DNA of 64,000 bases from Symmachiella macrocystis (GCF_007860075.1 NZ_SJPP01000001.1:124001-188000); one strand, 5' to 3'. Positions 1 to 11,700 are shown, numbered from the stretch's first letter. Numbers and translations are program-made. Notes: generated from the sequence alone by a model not told the origin.

Positions 1-3
1 ATC

Positions 4-495
4 GTGCTGGTGATTTTAACGGCGATGCTCCTGAGCACATCGGCATGGCAGCGTCACCGGCATACGTGCGCCATCTGCCGGCTTGAGCGGACGGACGTCA
101 CCTCACCGCTGGGACAATTAACCAGCACATTCCGCGAAACCTCCTGTTCCCGATGGTACGCTAAGCACGTGGCGGCGACGCATGAACATCTTTGGGCAGC
201 AAATCCAACATCACAAAACGTCGATGCTTTGGGCGTGGCACGAGGAGCCGGCGACAACGAAAATCGCCCCGGTCGCGTGGTCTGGCGTCTGACGCCCGAT
301 GAGCAAATAGAAATCTATCAGCACTTCCCGCAACCACTGGAGGCCAAACGACTTTTCGTTTCACTCACAACACCTAAGGTCATGCGGGAACGTAACGACT
401 TCCTAATTCTTGAGAAATTGCGTGCATGGAGCAACAACGGTTTTGCTGGACGCTGGGAAGATCAACAGGCAGAGAAAACAAATGACAAAAAATGA
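4..495 (+). CDS. hypothetical membrane-anchored protein, possibly 5'-truncated by the window edge
   Basis: An open frame of about 163 codons starts with GTG at the very edge of the window, so the true start may lie upstream. The first dozen residues (VILTAMLLS) are hydrophobic and could be the end of a signal peptide or membrane anchor. A short C-x-x-C pair (CAIC) follows at about residues 22-25. The C-terminal half is hydrophilic, with alternating basic and acidic residues. I do not recognise a family. The next small membrane-protein gene follows 79 bases downstream on the same strand, so the two may be co-transcribed. Confidence 0.5.
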   Translation: MLVILTAMLLSTSAWQRHRHTCAICRLERTDVTSPLGQLTSTFRETSCSRWYAKHVAATHEHLWAANPTSQNVDALGVARGAGDNENRPGRVVWRLTPDEQIEIYQHFPQPLEAKRLFVSLTTPKVMRERNDFLILEKLRAWSNNGFAGRWEDQQAEKTNDKK

Positions 496-574
496 GGTCT
501 CTCTGATGCGCACGTTCAATAGAATCCTACGCACGGAATTTAAACTACTACGCATTTGTTGAACAAAGAACCTC

Positions 575-985
575 ATGCGAAGCCAACATCCACTGCTCAT
601 CTGGATAATGTTGATCGCCCTCGGTCAGATGGCTGTCATTGGTGGATTAGTCGCTTACCGAGAACTTCCTAATGACGCGTCCACCATGGAAGCGGTGACA
701 AGAGTTGCACTTCACGTAGTACTGTGGCCGTTATTTTTTTGGTCGGCACTCGCATTGTTGGCGGGGATCATGCTTGGCATCGAGTATTATCTGACTTTGC
801 TACGACCTGGAAACTCGGTCCGCATAATCGATGGCGAATTTGAAAATCGGACTGGGATCGTCCTGAAAAGACACAATCGAAAATATTCCGGACCAGTCGA
901 CATTGTCTTGGAAGGCAACCAAGAGCCGGTTACGGTTCAGGCCTATCAATGTGAAAAGCAAGGTTGGTGCTCGAAGCTCATATGA
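575..985 (+). CDS. small hypothetical membrane protein with two predicted transmembrane helices
   Basis: This 136-residue protein has two hydrophobic segments at about residues 9-27 and 45-70, separated by a short polar loop. A soluble C-terminal tail of about 60 residues (FENRTGIVL, PVDIVLEGN) looks like a small beta-rich domain. The orientation suggests an inner-membrane protein with a cytoplasmic or periplasmic tail. The ATG is weakly supported, as there is no clear ribosome binding site. No family is recognised. It follows another short unknown gene and precedes the large cytochrome-type gene by about 200 bases, in which I see no convincing signal. Confidence 0.55.
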   Translation: MRSQHPLLIWIMLIALGQMAVIGGLVAYRELPNDASTMEAVTRVALHVVLWPLFFWSALALLAGIMLGIEYYLTLLRPGNSVRIIDGEFENRTGIVLKRHNRKYSGPVDIVLEGNQEPVTVQAYQCEKQGWCSKLI

Positions 986-1190
986 CTAGCTATGGGGCAA
1001 TTACCCCCTGATATTTCCCGCTCGCAGTTCACATCTCCCCAGCCGCCGTTTATAATAAATACCACGGTCGATCGACTGCGCAGGCGGAATGACTAGCCGC
1101 AGTCACCCGCCCAAAATGCCCTCCGTTGCCTGATCGGCTGGCCGATATCGCGTAGTACTCCATCTGCTGAGCATTTTTTTGGATACGACC

Positions 1191-4100
1191 ATGCACACAA
1201 TCCCTCGCCCCGGAATTTGGTTTGTTCTCGCCGCCTGTACTGGCTTGCTAGCAGCCACCGATCTCTCGGCTGCCGAACCCGAGGTCGATTTCAATCGCGA
1301 CGTGCGGTCGGTCTTTTCCAATATCTGCTTTGAATGCCACGGACCCGATGGCAATCAGCGGCAGACCGATTGGCGGCTGGACACCCAAGAGGGGGCATTC
1401 GGTGAACTTAGTGACGGTGAATTCGCGATCGTTCCCGGCAAGAGCAGCGAAAGTCAACTCTTCCAACGCATCTCCTCGAAAGACCCCGCCCTGCAGATGC
1501 CGCCGGAGGACTTTGCCAAACAACTCAAGCCGGAACAAATTGAATCCATCAAAAAATGGATCGACCAAGGCGCCGAGTGGCGGGGCCATTGGTCGTTCGA
1601 TGCGCCCCAACAACCGGCCGTTCCCGCTGTCGAACACCAAGCAGCAGTCAAAAACCCAATCGACAACTTCGTCGTCGCCCGACTGGAAACCGAAGGACTC
1701 ACCCCCGCTCCCGAAGCCGCCAAGGAGACGCTGATCCGTCGCGTCACCTTTGACCTGACGGGTCTACCACCCACAATTGCCGAACTCGATGCGTTTCTCG
1801 CTGATGATTCGCCGAACGCCTATGAGAAAGTCGTCGACCGGTTATTAGCGTCGCCCCGCTACGGTGAACACTTAGGCCGGTTTTGGCTCGATGCGGCGCG
1901 GTATGGCGATACCCACGGTTTGCATCTCGACAACGAACGATCGCTGTGGCCCTATCGCGATTGGGTCATCAACGCCTTCAATGACAACATGCCGTTTGAC
2001 CAATTCACCGTCGAACAACTCGCCGGCGATTTGCTCCCTGAAGCGACGATGTCGCAAAAGATCGCCACCGGTTTCAACCGCTGCAACGTCACCACCAGCG
2101 AAGGGGGATCGATTGCCGAGGAATACCGCGTTCGCTACGCCGTCGATCGGGTGGAAACACTTTCAACAGTCTGGATGGGCATGACACTGGGCTGCGCGGT
2201 TTGTCACGATCACAAATTCGATCCATTCACGCAAAAAGAGTTCTATCAACTCTTCGCTTATTACAACAACATCGACGAAAACCCGATGGATGGCAACGCC
2301 CTGTTGCCGCCGCCGGTTATGAAGGTTCCCACACCGGATCAAATGGCGCGGCAAACGGAGTTGGATGCGGCGATTGCTGAGAAAAAAGCGTTGGTCGACG
2401 GTCCGCTGCCCGAAGTCGATTCCGCTCAAACCGTCTGGGAAACCGAGTGGAGCGAACAACTCCGCGACCGTTGGCAGATGTTGAACCCGCAACAATTCAC
2501 CTCATCCGGCGGTTCAACACTGAGCTCATTAGAGGACTCATCCGTCTTAGCCAGCGGCGAGAACCCCGCTAAAGATGACTACGAAATCATCACGCAAATC
2601 GAGACACCAGGGATCACCGCGATACGTTTGGAAGCATTGACTCATGAGAGTTTGGCCGACAACGGTCCCGGCCGCGCGGGCAACGGAAACTTTCTGCTCA
2701 CCGAATTCGAAGCCGAGATCGCGCCGGTCAGCGATCCGGAAAAATTCCAACCGATTAAATTCGCCAAGGCTCTGGCCGACTTTTCGCAGGCCGATGGCAA
2801 ATATTTCATTGCCAAGGCAATCGATGGCGACTTCGGCGACGACAATGGCTGGGCGGTCGATGGCGGCAAGCGGCACGAAGACCGCACCGCCTTTTTCCTG
2901 CCGACTGAACCGTTCGGTTTCGCAGGCGGCACGATTCTCAAAATCAAATTGAAGCAACAATCGAAGTGGGACAACCATGCCATCGGACGCTTCCGTCTCT
3001 CCATCACCGACGATGGCGCGGTCCTGCCCGCCAAGGTCGAGGACTGGCATTTGGCTGGACCCTTTGAAGCTGAAAGCGGCAAGGCAGCCTTCGAGACGGC
3101 TTACCCCCCTGAATCCGCAGTCGACCTGACAGCGAAATATAACGAGGACAAAATCGCCTGGGCCAGCCGCCCTAAATTCAAAGACGGGAAATCCCACCGG
3201 CTTGAGGGGACCAACTGCGCGACCTACCTGTACCGCACCATCGATGCACCGTCACCCCGCCGCGCGACCTTCCGACTCGGCAGCGACGATGGGATCAAGA
3301 TGTGGGTCAACGGTCAGGAAGTCTTAGCCCATGATGTCCAACGCACCGTCGCCCCCGACCAAGAACGCGTCACAGTCGACCTGAAACAAGGCAAAAACGA
3401 AATCCTGCTTAAAGTCGTCAACTACGGATCGCGGCACGAATTCTACTTCGACAAGACCATCGAAAACGCCAACTCCGAAGTCCTACAAATTACCCCCATA
3501 TTGGCGAAGTCCGCTGAGAGTCGTAGCGATGACGAAAAGAAACAACTGCGCGACTACTTCCGTCGCAATTCTTCGCCTGAGTGGCAACAATTGAGCGACG
3601 AACTGGCGAAGTTGAACCAAGAACGCAAAACGCTCGTCGATGCCATTCCCGCCACAATGATCATGAAAGACCGCGACGAACCGCGGGATTGTTTTGTTCT
3701 CGAGCGAGGCGAATACACCAAACCAGGCGAAAAGGTCGAAATGGGTGTCCCCGCCTCAATGCCGCCGCTGCCGGAAAACGCCCCCAAAAACAGGCTGGCC
3801 TTGGCGCAATGGTTGGTTGCCCCCGAGCATCCGCTCACCGCGCGGGTCACGGTCAATCGCTATTGGCAACATTTCTTCGGCACCGGTATCGTCAAAACGG
3901 CCGAAGACTTCGGCTCGCAAGGCGAATGGCCCTCCCATCCGCGGTTGCTCGATTGGCTCGCCACCGAGTTCATTGGGACGGGTTGGGATGTCAAACGGAT
4001 GCAGAAGTTAATTGTGATGTCCGGCACTTACCGCCAATCATCAAATATCACCCCCGAGTCGCACGCCCACGATCCGCAAAACCGGTTGTTGGCCCGCGGA

Positions 4101-4739
4101 CCGCGATTCCGCCTCGACGCCGAAATGCTGCGTGACAATGCGTTATTCCTGAGCGGCACAATCGTCGAAAAAGTCGGCGGCAAAAGCGTCCGCCCCTATC
4201 AACCAGCCGGCATTTGGAAAGCGGTCGGCTATTCGGGAAGTAACACGGTGAACTTTGTCCGCGACAATGGCGACAAATTGTATCGCCGGAGCTTGTACAT
4301 TTTTTGGAAACGAACAGCCCCGCCACCATCGATGATCACCTTCGATGCTCCGTCCCGCGAATCGTGCACCGTCCGCCGCGCGCGAACCAACACACCGTTG
4401 CAAGCGCTGGTGCTGCTCAACGACGAACAATACGTCGAAGCGGCCCGGAAATTCGCCGAGCGGATCATGACTGAAGGGGGGACAGACGCCAAGTCGCGAA
4501 TCGAATTCGCCTTCCGCGCCGCCACCGCACGGCACCCCAACAAGGACGAAGCCCAACTTTTCCTAGATCTCTATAACGAACAATTGGCCACGTATCAGCA
4601 AGACAGTGAAGCGGCGGAAAAACTTCTATCAGTCGGCGAAGCTCCGCGGAAGCCCCAGCTCAACCCCGCCCAACTCGCCGCCTGGACGATCATCGCCAAC
4701 ACAATCCTGAACCTCAATGAAACGCTCACCAAAGGCTGA
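1191..4739 (+). CDS. Planctomycete-type cytochrome c / DUF1549 / DUF1553 (PSD1) secreted protein
   Basis: A large secreted protein of about 1182 residues. The N-terminus is a signal peptide (GIWFVLAACTGLLAA), followed by a C-x-x-C-H haem motif (CFECH, near residue 46) in the Planctomycete cytochrome C domain, then DUF1549. A second CxxCH (CAVCH) lies near residue 335. About residues 617-755 look like a PA14-like beta-sandwich insertion (RLGSDDGIKMWVNG), and the C-terminal third is DUF1553, with RVTVNRYWQHFFGTG and TPLQALVLLND. These proteins are greatly expanded in Planctomycetota and are usually paired with DUF1501 proteins, as here. Their biochemical role is not established; electron transfer or polysaccharide turnover has been proposed. 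ATG 1191 is preferred over an in-frame TTG 12 bases upstream. Confidence 0.93.
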   Translation: MHTIPRPGIWFVLAACTGLLAATDLSAAEPEVDFNRDVRSVFSNICFECHGPDGNQRQTDWRLDTQEGAFGELSDGEFAIVPGKSSESQLFQRISSKDPALQMPPEDFAKQLKPEQIESIKKWIDQGAEWRGHWSFDAPQQPAVPAVEHQAAVKNPIDNFVVARLETEGLTPAPEAAKETLIRRVTFDLTGLPPTIAELDAFLADDSPNAYEKVVDRLLASPRYGEHLGRFWLDAARYGDTHGLHLDNERSLWPYRDWVINAFNDNMPFDQFTVEQLAGDLLPEATMSQKIATGFNRCNVTTSEGGSIAEEYRVRYAVDRVETLSTVWMGMTLGCAVCHDHKFDPFTQKEFYQLFAYYNNIDENPMDGNALLPPPVMKVPTPDQMARQTELDAAIAEKKALVDGPLPEVDSAQTVWETEWSEQLRDRWQMLNPQQFTSSGGSTLSSLEDSSVLASGENPAKDDYEIITQIETPGITAIRLEALTHESLADNGPGRAGNGNFLLTEFEAEIAPVSDPEKFQPIKFAKALADFSQADGKYFIAKAIDGDFGDDNGWAVDGGKRHEDRTAFFLPTEPFGFAGGTILKIKLKQQSKWDNHAIGRFRLSITDDGAVLPAKVEDWHLAGPFEAESGKAAFETAYPPESAVDLTAKYNEDKIAWASRPKFKDGKSHRLEGTNCATYLYRTIDAPSPRRATFRLGSDDGIKMWVNGQEVLAHDVQRTVAPDQERVTVDLKQGKNEILLKVVNYGSRHEFYFDKTIENANSEVLQITPILAKSAESRSDDEKKQLRDYFRRNSSPEWQQLSDELAKLNQERKTLVDAIPATMIMKDRDEPRDCFVLERGEYTKPGEKVEMGVPASMPPLPENAPKNRLALAQWLVAPEHPLTARVTVNRYWQHFFGTGIVKTAEDFGSQGEWPSHPRLLDWLATEFIGTGWDVKRMQKLIVMSGTYRQSSNITPESHAHDPQNRLLARGPRFRLDAEMLRDNALFLSGTIVEKVGGKSVRPYQPAGIWKAVGYSGSNTVNFVRDNGDKLYRRSLYIFWKRTAPPPSMITFDAPSRESCTVRRARTNTPLQALVLLNDEQYVEAARKFAERIMTEGGTDAKSRIEFAFRAATARHPNKDEAQLFLDLYNEQLATYQQDSEAAEKLLSVGEAPRKPQLNPAQLAAWTIIANTILNLNETLTKG

Positions 4740-4803
4740 TCCAAAACCACACGCGCCCTCAGCCTCCGGTTCTTCCGGGGAAAACCTGACGCATCGGGGA
4801 TAA

Positions 4804-6273
4804 ATGATGAACAACATATTCGACCCACATCTGTTACAAACCCGCCGGCATTTTTTCGGACGGACCGCTACGGGAATCGGGACAGCCGCTTTGGCGTCGA
4901 CGTTAAATCCGGAGCTGTTCGGTGCTCCGACATCGGCCACCGAAACAGCCGACCACGGTGTGCTTGGCCAACCGCATTTTCCCGCCAAGGCCAAACGGGT
5001 CATCTACTTGTTCATGTCGGGCGCTCCCTCGCAATTGGACATGTACGACTACAAGCCGAACATGGCTGAGATGTTCGACAAGGATCTGCCCGATTCGGTC
5101 CGCAAAGGGCAGCGGATCACCACCATGACCTCGGGTCAAAAGCGATTGCCCATCGCCCCGACGCTGTTCAATTTCAAACAACATGGCCAATCGGGCGCGT
5201 GGATTAGCGAATTGTTGCCGCACACCGCCAAAATGGTCGATGACATGGCGATCATCAAGACCGTCAACACCGAAGCCATCAACCACGACCCGGCGATCAC
5301 CTACATTCAAACCGGCGCGCAACTTCCCGGACGTCCCAGCATGGGCGCGTGGCTGTCCTATGGTCTGGGCGAGTCGTCACGGAATTTACCCAGCTTCGTG
5401 GTGCTACATTCATCATGGAGTGCGAAACGCGATGCACAAGCCCTGTATGCCCGCTTGTGGGGCGCGGGTTGGTTGCCATCTCGCTTCCAAGGCGTGAGCC
5501 TGCGTTCGCAAGGCGATCCTGTGTTGTATTTGTCGAACCCTCCCGGCGTCTCTCCGGATGTGCGTCGGAACATGCTCGATACGCTCGCCAAATTGAATGA
5601 ACAACAATTCGCCGCTGTCGGGGATCCGGAAATCAATGCTCGTATTGCGCAATACGAAATGGCCTACAAAATGCAGACGTCGGTTCCCGAATTGACCGAC
5701 ATCTCCGGCGAAACCCAGGCCACGCTCGATATGTACGGTCCCGATGTCCACAAGCCGGGCACATTCGCAGCCAACTGTTTATTGGCTCGTCGACTCGCGG
5801 AACGTAATGTCCGCTTCGTGCAAGTCTTCATTCGAGGTTGGGACCAACATGGCAGCCTGCCCAAAGATATTCGTTCACAATGCGGCGATGTCGACCAAGG
5901 CAGTGCGGCTCTGCTCAAAGACCTCAAACAACGCGGCATGCTGGATGATACTTTGGTCATCTGGGGCGGCGAATTCGGCCGCACGGTCTATTGCCAAGGC
6001 ACTTTGACCAAAACCAACTACGGCCGCGACCATCACCCCCGCTGCTTCACGGTCTGGATGGCCGGCGGCGGCGTCAAACCGGGCATCGTCTACGGCGAAA
6101 CCGATGATTTCAGCTACAACGTCGTCGAAAATCCTGTGCACATCCACGATCTCAATGCCACCATTTTGCATTGCCTGGGCATCAACCACGAACGACTGAC
6201 GCACCGCTTCCAAGGCCGCGATTTTCGCCTGACCGACATTCACGGTCGGGTTGTTCATGAAATCTTGGCATAA
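4804..6273 (+). CDS. DUF1501 domain-containing protein, Tat-exported
   Basis: This 489-residue protein has a twin-arginine export signal (RRHFFGR at residues 14-20, then a small-residue hydrophobic stretch). The body is the DUF1501 alkaline-phosphatase/sulfatase-like fold: [20 protein letters not shown] near residue 65, repeated Asp/His motifs, and GGEFGRTVY followed by [17 protein letters not shown]. Family members are almost always encoded directly downstream of DUF1549/DUF1553 cytochrome proteins. Here the gap is 64 bases with no terminator, so the pair is probably one operon and the products probably act together in the periplasm. The substrate is unknown. The sequence shows no truncation. 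Confidence 0.94.
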   Translation: MMNNIFDPHLLQTRRHFFGRTATGIGTAALASTLNPELFGAPTSATETADHGVLGQPHFPAKAKRVIYLFMSGAPSQLDMYDYKPNMAEMFDKDLPDSVRKGQRITTMTSGQKRLPIAPTLFNFKQHGQSGAWISELLPHTAKMVDDMAIIKTVNTEAINHDPAITYIQTGAQLPGRPSMGAWLSYGLGESSRNLPSFVVLHSSWSAKRDAQALYARLWGAGWLPSRFQGVSLRSQGDPVLYLSNPPGVSPDVRRNMLDTLAKLNEQQFAAVGDPEINARIAQYEMAYKMQTSVPELTDISGETQATLDMYGPDVHKPGTFAANCLLARRLAERNVRFVQVFIRGWDQHGSLPKDIRSQCGDVDQGSAALLKDLKQRGMLDDTLVIWGGEFGRTVYCQGTLTKTNYGRDHHPRCFTVWMAGGGVKPGIVYGETDDFSYNVVENPVHIHDLNATILHCLGINHERLTHRFQGRDFRLTDIHGRVVHEILA

Positions 6274-6463
6274 GAGTTGCACAATACGCCTTCCCCCGAA
6301 ACCAGCCGGGGACGCAATTTGCGAATCGTCCGGTTTCCCGCCGAAGATCAGCGAAACCAATCCCCCCGAGCGGTGTTTATAGTTTTGCTGAGTGCGTAAA
6401 AGATTAGCAACTCATCGATACGAACGAGCAATTGTTCGTCATTGATGTCCAGGAGTGTCGGTC

Positions 6464-7192
6464 GTGTCTAAGTCAGCAAAATTCAAATTTCCTGCGATCA
6501 GTCTGCGCGCGCTGCTGATTAGCGGCATCACTGCCTTTGTCTTCGGTCTTGGCTTGAAGTCCTGCGCACCCTATTTTATTGAACAACGCGTCGTCGCCAA
6601 GATCGAGCAGTTGGGTGGTTCCGCGGAAACCACAATGATGCGTCCCTGTTGGATCCCCGACGCAATCCATGACGACTACCTAACATTGTTCGAACGGGTG
6701 GTTCGCGTAGAGCTAAATGGCCCCCGCATTGGAGACGAACATTTACAACAGCTCCAACTCTTTGAGCATCTGCAAAATTTGTCATTGGCACAAACCCGTA
6801 TCAGCGACGAGGGACTCGCCCACCTACGTGAATTGCCAAAGCTGGAAGGACTCAATCTGCGGCTCACACAAATCACGAACGCGGGATTGCGGCAATTGCA
6901 AGAGTTGACAAACCTTACCTATCTCGTGCTCGATGCCACGCGTGTCAGCGATGCGGGGCTTGCCTTCCTTGGTGATATGCCTCGTTTGCAATTTCTCTCA
7001 CTGCGTTCGACGCTGATCAGCCAAGCGGGTTTGAAGAGTTATCAACAAACCGCCCAGATGCTGACAGATCCGATCTACTCCCCACAAACCAGGCAAGACC
7101 CCGCCTGGCCGGCCTCCAAGAAAGCAGCGTCTCAACTCAACATGATGCCGCTCCCCCCCGCTTTGAAGCCGACTCCGGACCCGAGTCTTTGA
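6464..7192 (+). CDS. leucine-rich-repeat protein with N-terminal membrane anchor
   Basis: The protein has about 242 residues, with one N-terminal hydrophobic helix at about residues 12-30 (LRALLISGITAFVFGLG). About five leucine-rich repeats follow, of the form ISDEGLAHLRELPKLEGLNL, in roughly residues 85-190. The last 30 residues are a Pro-rich tail. GTG at 6464 is chosen because AGGAG at 6451-6455 sits eight bases before it; an earlier in-frame GTG at 6455 overlaps that site. LRR proteins of this RNI-like type are common in Planctomycetota and are thought to mediate protein contacts. The partner is unknown. The gene stands alone, 190 bases after the DUF1501 gene. Confidence 0.8.
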   Translation: MSKSAKFKFPAISLRALLISGITAFVFGLGLKSCAPYFIEQRVVAKIEQLGGSAETTMMRPCWIPDAIHDDYLTLFERVVRVELNGPRIGDEHLQQLQLFEHLQNLSLAQTRISDEGLAHLRELPKLEGLNLRLTQITNAGLRQLQELTNLTYLVLDATRVSDAGLAFLGDMPRLQFLSLRSTLISQAGLKSYQQTAQMLTDPIYSPQTRQDPAWPASKKAASQLNMMPLPPALKPTPDPSL

Positions 7193-7384
7193 CGCAAAGC
7201 GGCCTCCGCAAAAATCGCGCGGGCTCGCTTGTCTCAAAATCGGCCTTTCCTCAATTCGCTCTCCCCGTTACACTTCGCGACCACATGTGCAGCACCCAAG
7301 GAATGGGTGCCCGGCGAGTTTACAGCCATTGATGCCCCCAAACCCGCCCACTACGCCGATAACGAAAGGGAGTTCGATTTATCG

Positions 7385-8704
7385 ATGCAGCCGTTTCGAT
7401 TCATTCATGCCGCCAACCTGTTACTGGACCACCAACTCCAACAGATCGACTACGCTGATCCGCACTTATGTGCCATCGCCGAAGACAGCACCCTCGCCGC
7501 GTTCCGCCAACTGGTGCGGACCGCTGTCGATGAACAAGCCGACTTTCTGTTGTTGACCGGAAACTGTTTTGACGCGGCCGACCAATGTCTGCTTGCCGAA
7601 ATCGCCTTGCTCCGCGGCCTTGAGGAATTAGACGAACAGGGGATTGACGTCTACATCGTCCCCGGCCAGACCGACCCTGCCGCCTGTTGGTCGTCGTTAC
7701 CGCCGCTTCCAAACAACACCACGATCTTGAGCGGCGAACGCCCCCTGTCGATCACGCGCGATGAAACCGTGATCGCCACCATTCATCCGTCGGCCAATAA
7801 GATCCGTACGACCACCGACGCCCCGTTCCCCATCGCGTTTCGTCAACACGAAGACTTCTTTCCGCCCATCGCGCGGCAGTTTGAGGAAGAACGCATTGAT
7901 GGGCCGACAACCGAATACGAATTGGTCTCCAACGACGTTCGACCTGCACTAGACACGAAATCATCAGCAAGTCCAGAATTCAACGAAAACCTTGTCCGCT
8001 ATTGGGTTCTGAATGCTGGCCCTGCGCGGCGAACCGTCTATGCGGAAAAAGCCGTCGCGCATCACCCCGGTGGAACGCAAGGCATCGCTCCCGCGCAGTC
8101 CGGACAGCACGGTTGTACGCTGGTCGAAGTCGACACAACCGGCAGCATAGAACTGACCTTCGTGCCGACGGCTGCTGTGCGTTTTGAAACTCTTGAGATA
8201 AACGTCCACCCCCACACCGACCGCGACGAATTACTGACTTCACTCACCACAGCGGTCGCCGCCGTCCATCGACATCCCTCAGAAACGGCTTGGCTGTTGT
8301 CCTGGCAAGTCCGCGGATACGGCCATGGTCGCGATTTATTGGCCGACAGCGATTTCCAACACGACATCGACGAGCACCTCCGGACGCATTTCCACGACCG
8401 CGATATTTACATTCGCAGTTTGGGAATCACATCGTCGGACGACGCCGCGTCGATTCTGGAATCGGCCCCTCAAGAAGAATTGGCCGCCGAATATTGGACC
8501 GCATTGACCCGTCCCCAACCGGCAACGGTTTCCGACACAGATGCTGACGAAGAGGCTCCACCGGAATTGCCGGTTATCTCGGGCGGAATGTGGGAGACAC
8601 AACTGCGAGAATTAGAAAAAACCTTCAGCGACGGCGACCTGCTTGACCAAGCAGCGGCGCTGGGACGCGAATGGTTCGTGGAACAGACGGAGGAGTCGGC
8701 ATGA
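7385..8704 (+). CDS. YhaO/SbcD-like metallophosphoesterase-fold protein with degenerate catalytic motifs
   Basis: About 439 residues that begin like Mre11/SbcD/YhaO nucleases (FRFIHAANLLLD). Every metal-site motif is altered. The D-x-H of motif I reads N-L-L (residues 10-12), GDxxD reads GNCFD (59-63), GNHD reads GQTD (94-97), and the late GHxH region reads NAGP near 210-213. The surrounding scaffold, such as VPG, YWVLN and HHPGGTQGI, is preserved. The protein therefore probably cannot bind two manganese ions and may act as a structural partner of the ATPase encoded next to it. ATG 7385 is preferred because homologues start this way and GGGAG lies 12 bases before it; an in-frame TTG at 7229 would add 52 residues unlike the family. 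The stop overlaps the next start (ATGA). Confidence 0.8.
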   Translation: MQPFRFIHAANLLLDHQLQQIDYADPHLCAIAEDSTLAAFRQLVRTAVDEQADFLLLTGNCFDAADQCLLAEIALLRGLEELDEQGIDVYIVPGQTDPAACWSSLPPLPNNTTILSGERPLSITRDETVIATIHPSANKIRTTTDAPFPIAFRQHEDFFPPIARQFEEERIDGPTTEYELVSNDVRPALDTKSSASPEFNENLVRYWVLNAGPARRTVYAEKAVAHHPGGTQGIAPAQSGQHGCTLVEVDTTGSIELTFVPTAAVRFETLEINVHPHTDRDELLTSLTTAVAAVHRHPSETAWLLSWQVRGYGHGRDLLADSDFQHDIDEHLRTHFHDRDIYIRSLGITSSDDAASILESAPQEELAAEYWTALTRPQPATVSDTDADEEAPPELPVISGGMWETQLRELEKTFSDGDLLDQAAALGREWFVEQTEESA

Positions 8705-11700
8705 AGATCACAGACATTTCGATCGATCATTGCGGCGTGTGGCACAACTTAAATCTGCCACTGAGCGACCCGGGAATGAGCGTCTTTTATGGCCCCAACG
8801 AAGCGGGCAAGTCGACGCTCATGCGCTTCGTGCGCGGCATGCTGTACGACTTCAAAAGCAGCGGGCTGGGCGATCCCGGTGGGCAGTCGGAGCTAAATAA
8901 TGTTGCCGGCTCACTCACGCTTTCCACCGAAAGCGGATCCTATCGCATTGAACGCCGTTACACACAAGGCGTCGAAAATGCCGTCACGATCATCGGCCCC
9001 CATGGCGACCGTGTCGATCGCGATGAATTCGTAGAATTATTAGGCGGCGTGGACCAAGAAGTTTTCCACCGCGTCTTCGCTGTCGGGCTACGCGAGTTGC
9101 AAAAACTAGCGTCGCTCCATGAAGATCAAGTCGCTGAGAAAATCTACGGCTTAACGCTCGGACCGCAAAGCCAACGGATATTGCACGCGCTGGACGACAT
9201 CGACAACAAATCACGAAAACTGATCGGGGCCAATCCGCAACACGGTCGCCTGCCGGAACTATTTGGCGAACGGGACCGCCTCAAAGCCGAACTCGATGCA
9301 CTGGCGGGACTCAAAGACCGCCATCGAGAATTGTCCGACTCGCAACGAAAGTTGCAAGGCGAAATCGATGACATCAACGCCCGCCAAGAGGGGATCGAAT
9401 CGCAACTCCGCGGCCATTTGTATATGCAACGGGCCTATGCCCCCTGGAATCGTGTACGCGCAGTGGAAGACGAATTGTCGCAACTTCCCGTTGTGGACAG
9501 TTTTCCTGAAAACGGTATCGAACGGTTGGACGAAATCGAACTCCAACTCGCCGAAGCGGCCGAAAAACGCGACCGATTAAAAAAACAAGCCAAGCACCAC
9601 TTGGAACAAGCCGCCACGTTCGGCGGCAACAAAGACATCGCCAAATACGAAGTCACGCTGCAAGGTTTGGTCGACCAACGCGACTGGATCGCCGAACTGG
9701 AACAGCAGATTTCCCATGCGCAATCCAAATATGATAACCTGGAAAAGCAAGTCCTGGAACGCCAACCGCAATGGGGCGAAGGACATATTGCCGACCCTGC
9801 CACTGAGTTCGACACCAGCCCCAACGCCTACGCGCGGCTAGTGAGCACGGCCCGCGCCTTCAAACGTGTTGTCGCTCGCCGTGAAAAAACCAAACGGCGG
9901 GCAAAACGACTCAATAAGTTGTGCCAGTCGCAACAGGAAAAACTCGTTGCGGGATTGAGCCGGTATCGCGTCGATTCGGCGCAAGACGCACTGCTAGTCG
10001 TCCGCGAACGGCTCACCAATATGGAGACGCTGGGAGAGCTTAAACTCAACGAGCGCGAACTGCACAAGCGGCAACTCAGCTTCGACGAATTACGAGAACA
10101 TACCGAAATCCGCTTAGCCCTGCCGGCCAGTTACTACATTTGCACCTGGGCCGTTACCGCATGCGGCGTGTTGTCGATTCTGGTCGGGGCCTTCCAAGGC
10201 GTGACTAACCAAATGACCATCGGCGCTGTGTTCGCACTGATCGGTTGTATGTTGGTGATGCTCAGCCGTTTGGCCAAACACCATTTCGAACAAGGCGTCG
10301 ATCATCGCTTAGAGGAAATCTCATTAGCGGCCGATCAAAACTTTGAAGAGCTGCGTCGTGTCCGCGAAGAAATCCTCGAGGTGCTTGGTGATTCTCCCGG
10401 CAAAGCCGATGACGGAAACTGGTTGCCCGAGGCGGAGGAGATGCGGAGTTGCGCGCGAGAAATCGCCGATTTGGAACGCTTGGCGGTTTCGGAACGCAAA
10501 CTCGAACGAAATCGCCAACGCTTGGAAAACGCCAACAACGCCATTTACGAATCGCAACGCAATGTCGCCGGGACGCGGCAGAGCTGGCAACAACTGCTCT
10601 CGCAACTCGGACTGCCTGAAACATTGGACGTGAATGAAGCCTTTACCATTTGGCAATCGCTCGTCGAGTTGTCTCACGATCGCCATAAATTTCGCATTGC
10701 CAAAATCGAACTCAAAAGCCGCCGGCAAATGTATACGTCGTTCTGTCGCCGTATCGCCGCCGTCGGTCGCCGCATGCACGAATGGGAACACAACTTTGAT
10801 CAACCCTTGGTCGTTTTGGACCATTGGGAAGCACAGCTCAAAGCACTGCACGGGGGTCGCGACGAACGTCGCCGTCTCCGCCGCGAAGCCCGCGACCTAG
10901 CCCGCACCGCCGCCGAATGTCGCGCTGCGGTCCAAGACTACAAAAATCAACGCGCCGCCCTGCTCCGCGAAGCGGGTGCTACGGACCGCGAAGACTTTGA
11001 ATTACGGTCACAAGCATTGTCCCGCCGCATTTTACTAGAGCGCCAACTCCAACAAGCCAACGAAGATCTGCGAACAGCCGGCGAAAGCGATCACGAACTC
11101 GCCGTCACCGAAGAAGACTTAGAATTGTTCGATGCCGCCCACAATACGGAATGCATTGACCTGTTAAAGATGGAACAAGAAGACCTGCGAAACGACCTGC
11201 AGGAGGCCTACAAAAACCAAGGCAGTCTCCGCCGAGAATTGGAGGTCATCGAAGCCGACCAACAATCGCGACATCTTCGCCGGGAAATCGCGCAAGTTCA
11301 ACAACGTATCCACACCGCTGGGGCGGAATGGTTCGCTCTGCAGCGTGCCAAGCTCGCCGTCGAACAGATGCGGCACCATGTCGAACGCACCCGGCAACCG
11401 GTCACCATCGCCGACGCATCGCGCTACCTCACACGCATTACCTGCGGCAAGTACCGCAACATCTGGACCCCGCTCGGCAAACGCAGCCTTCGGATCGACG
11501 ACGAACATGGCCATAGCCTCTCCGTCGAAAGCCTCAGCAGCGGCACGCGGGAACAATTGTTCCTGGCGATACGCATGGCGTTGATTCATGATTACGCCCG
11601 CCACGGCGTCACGCTGCCGATGGTCCTGGACGACGTGCTGGTGAACTTCGACGAAAATCGCACCGAAGCCGCCCTCGAAGCCCTCTCCGACTTTTCCCGG

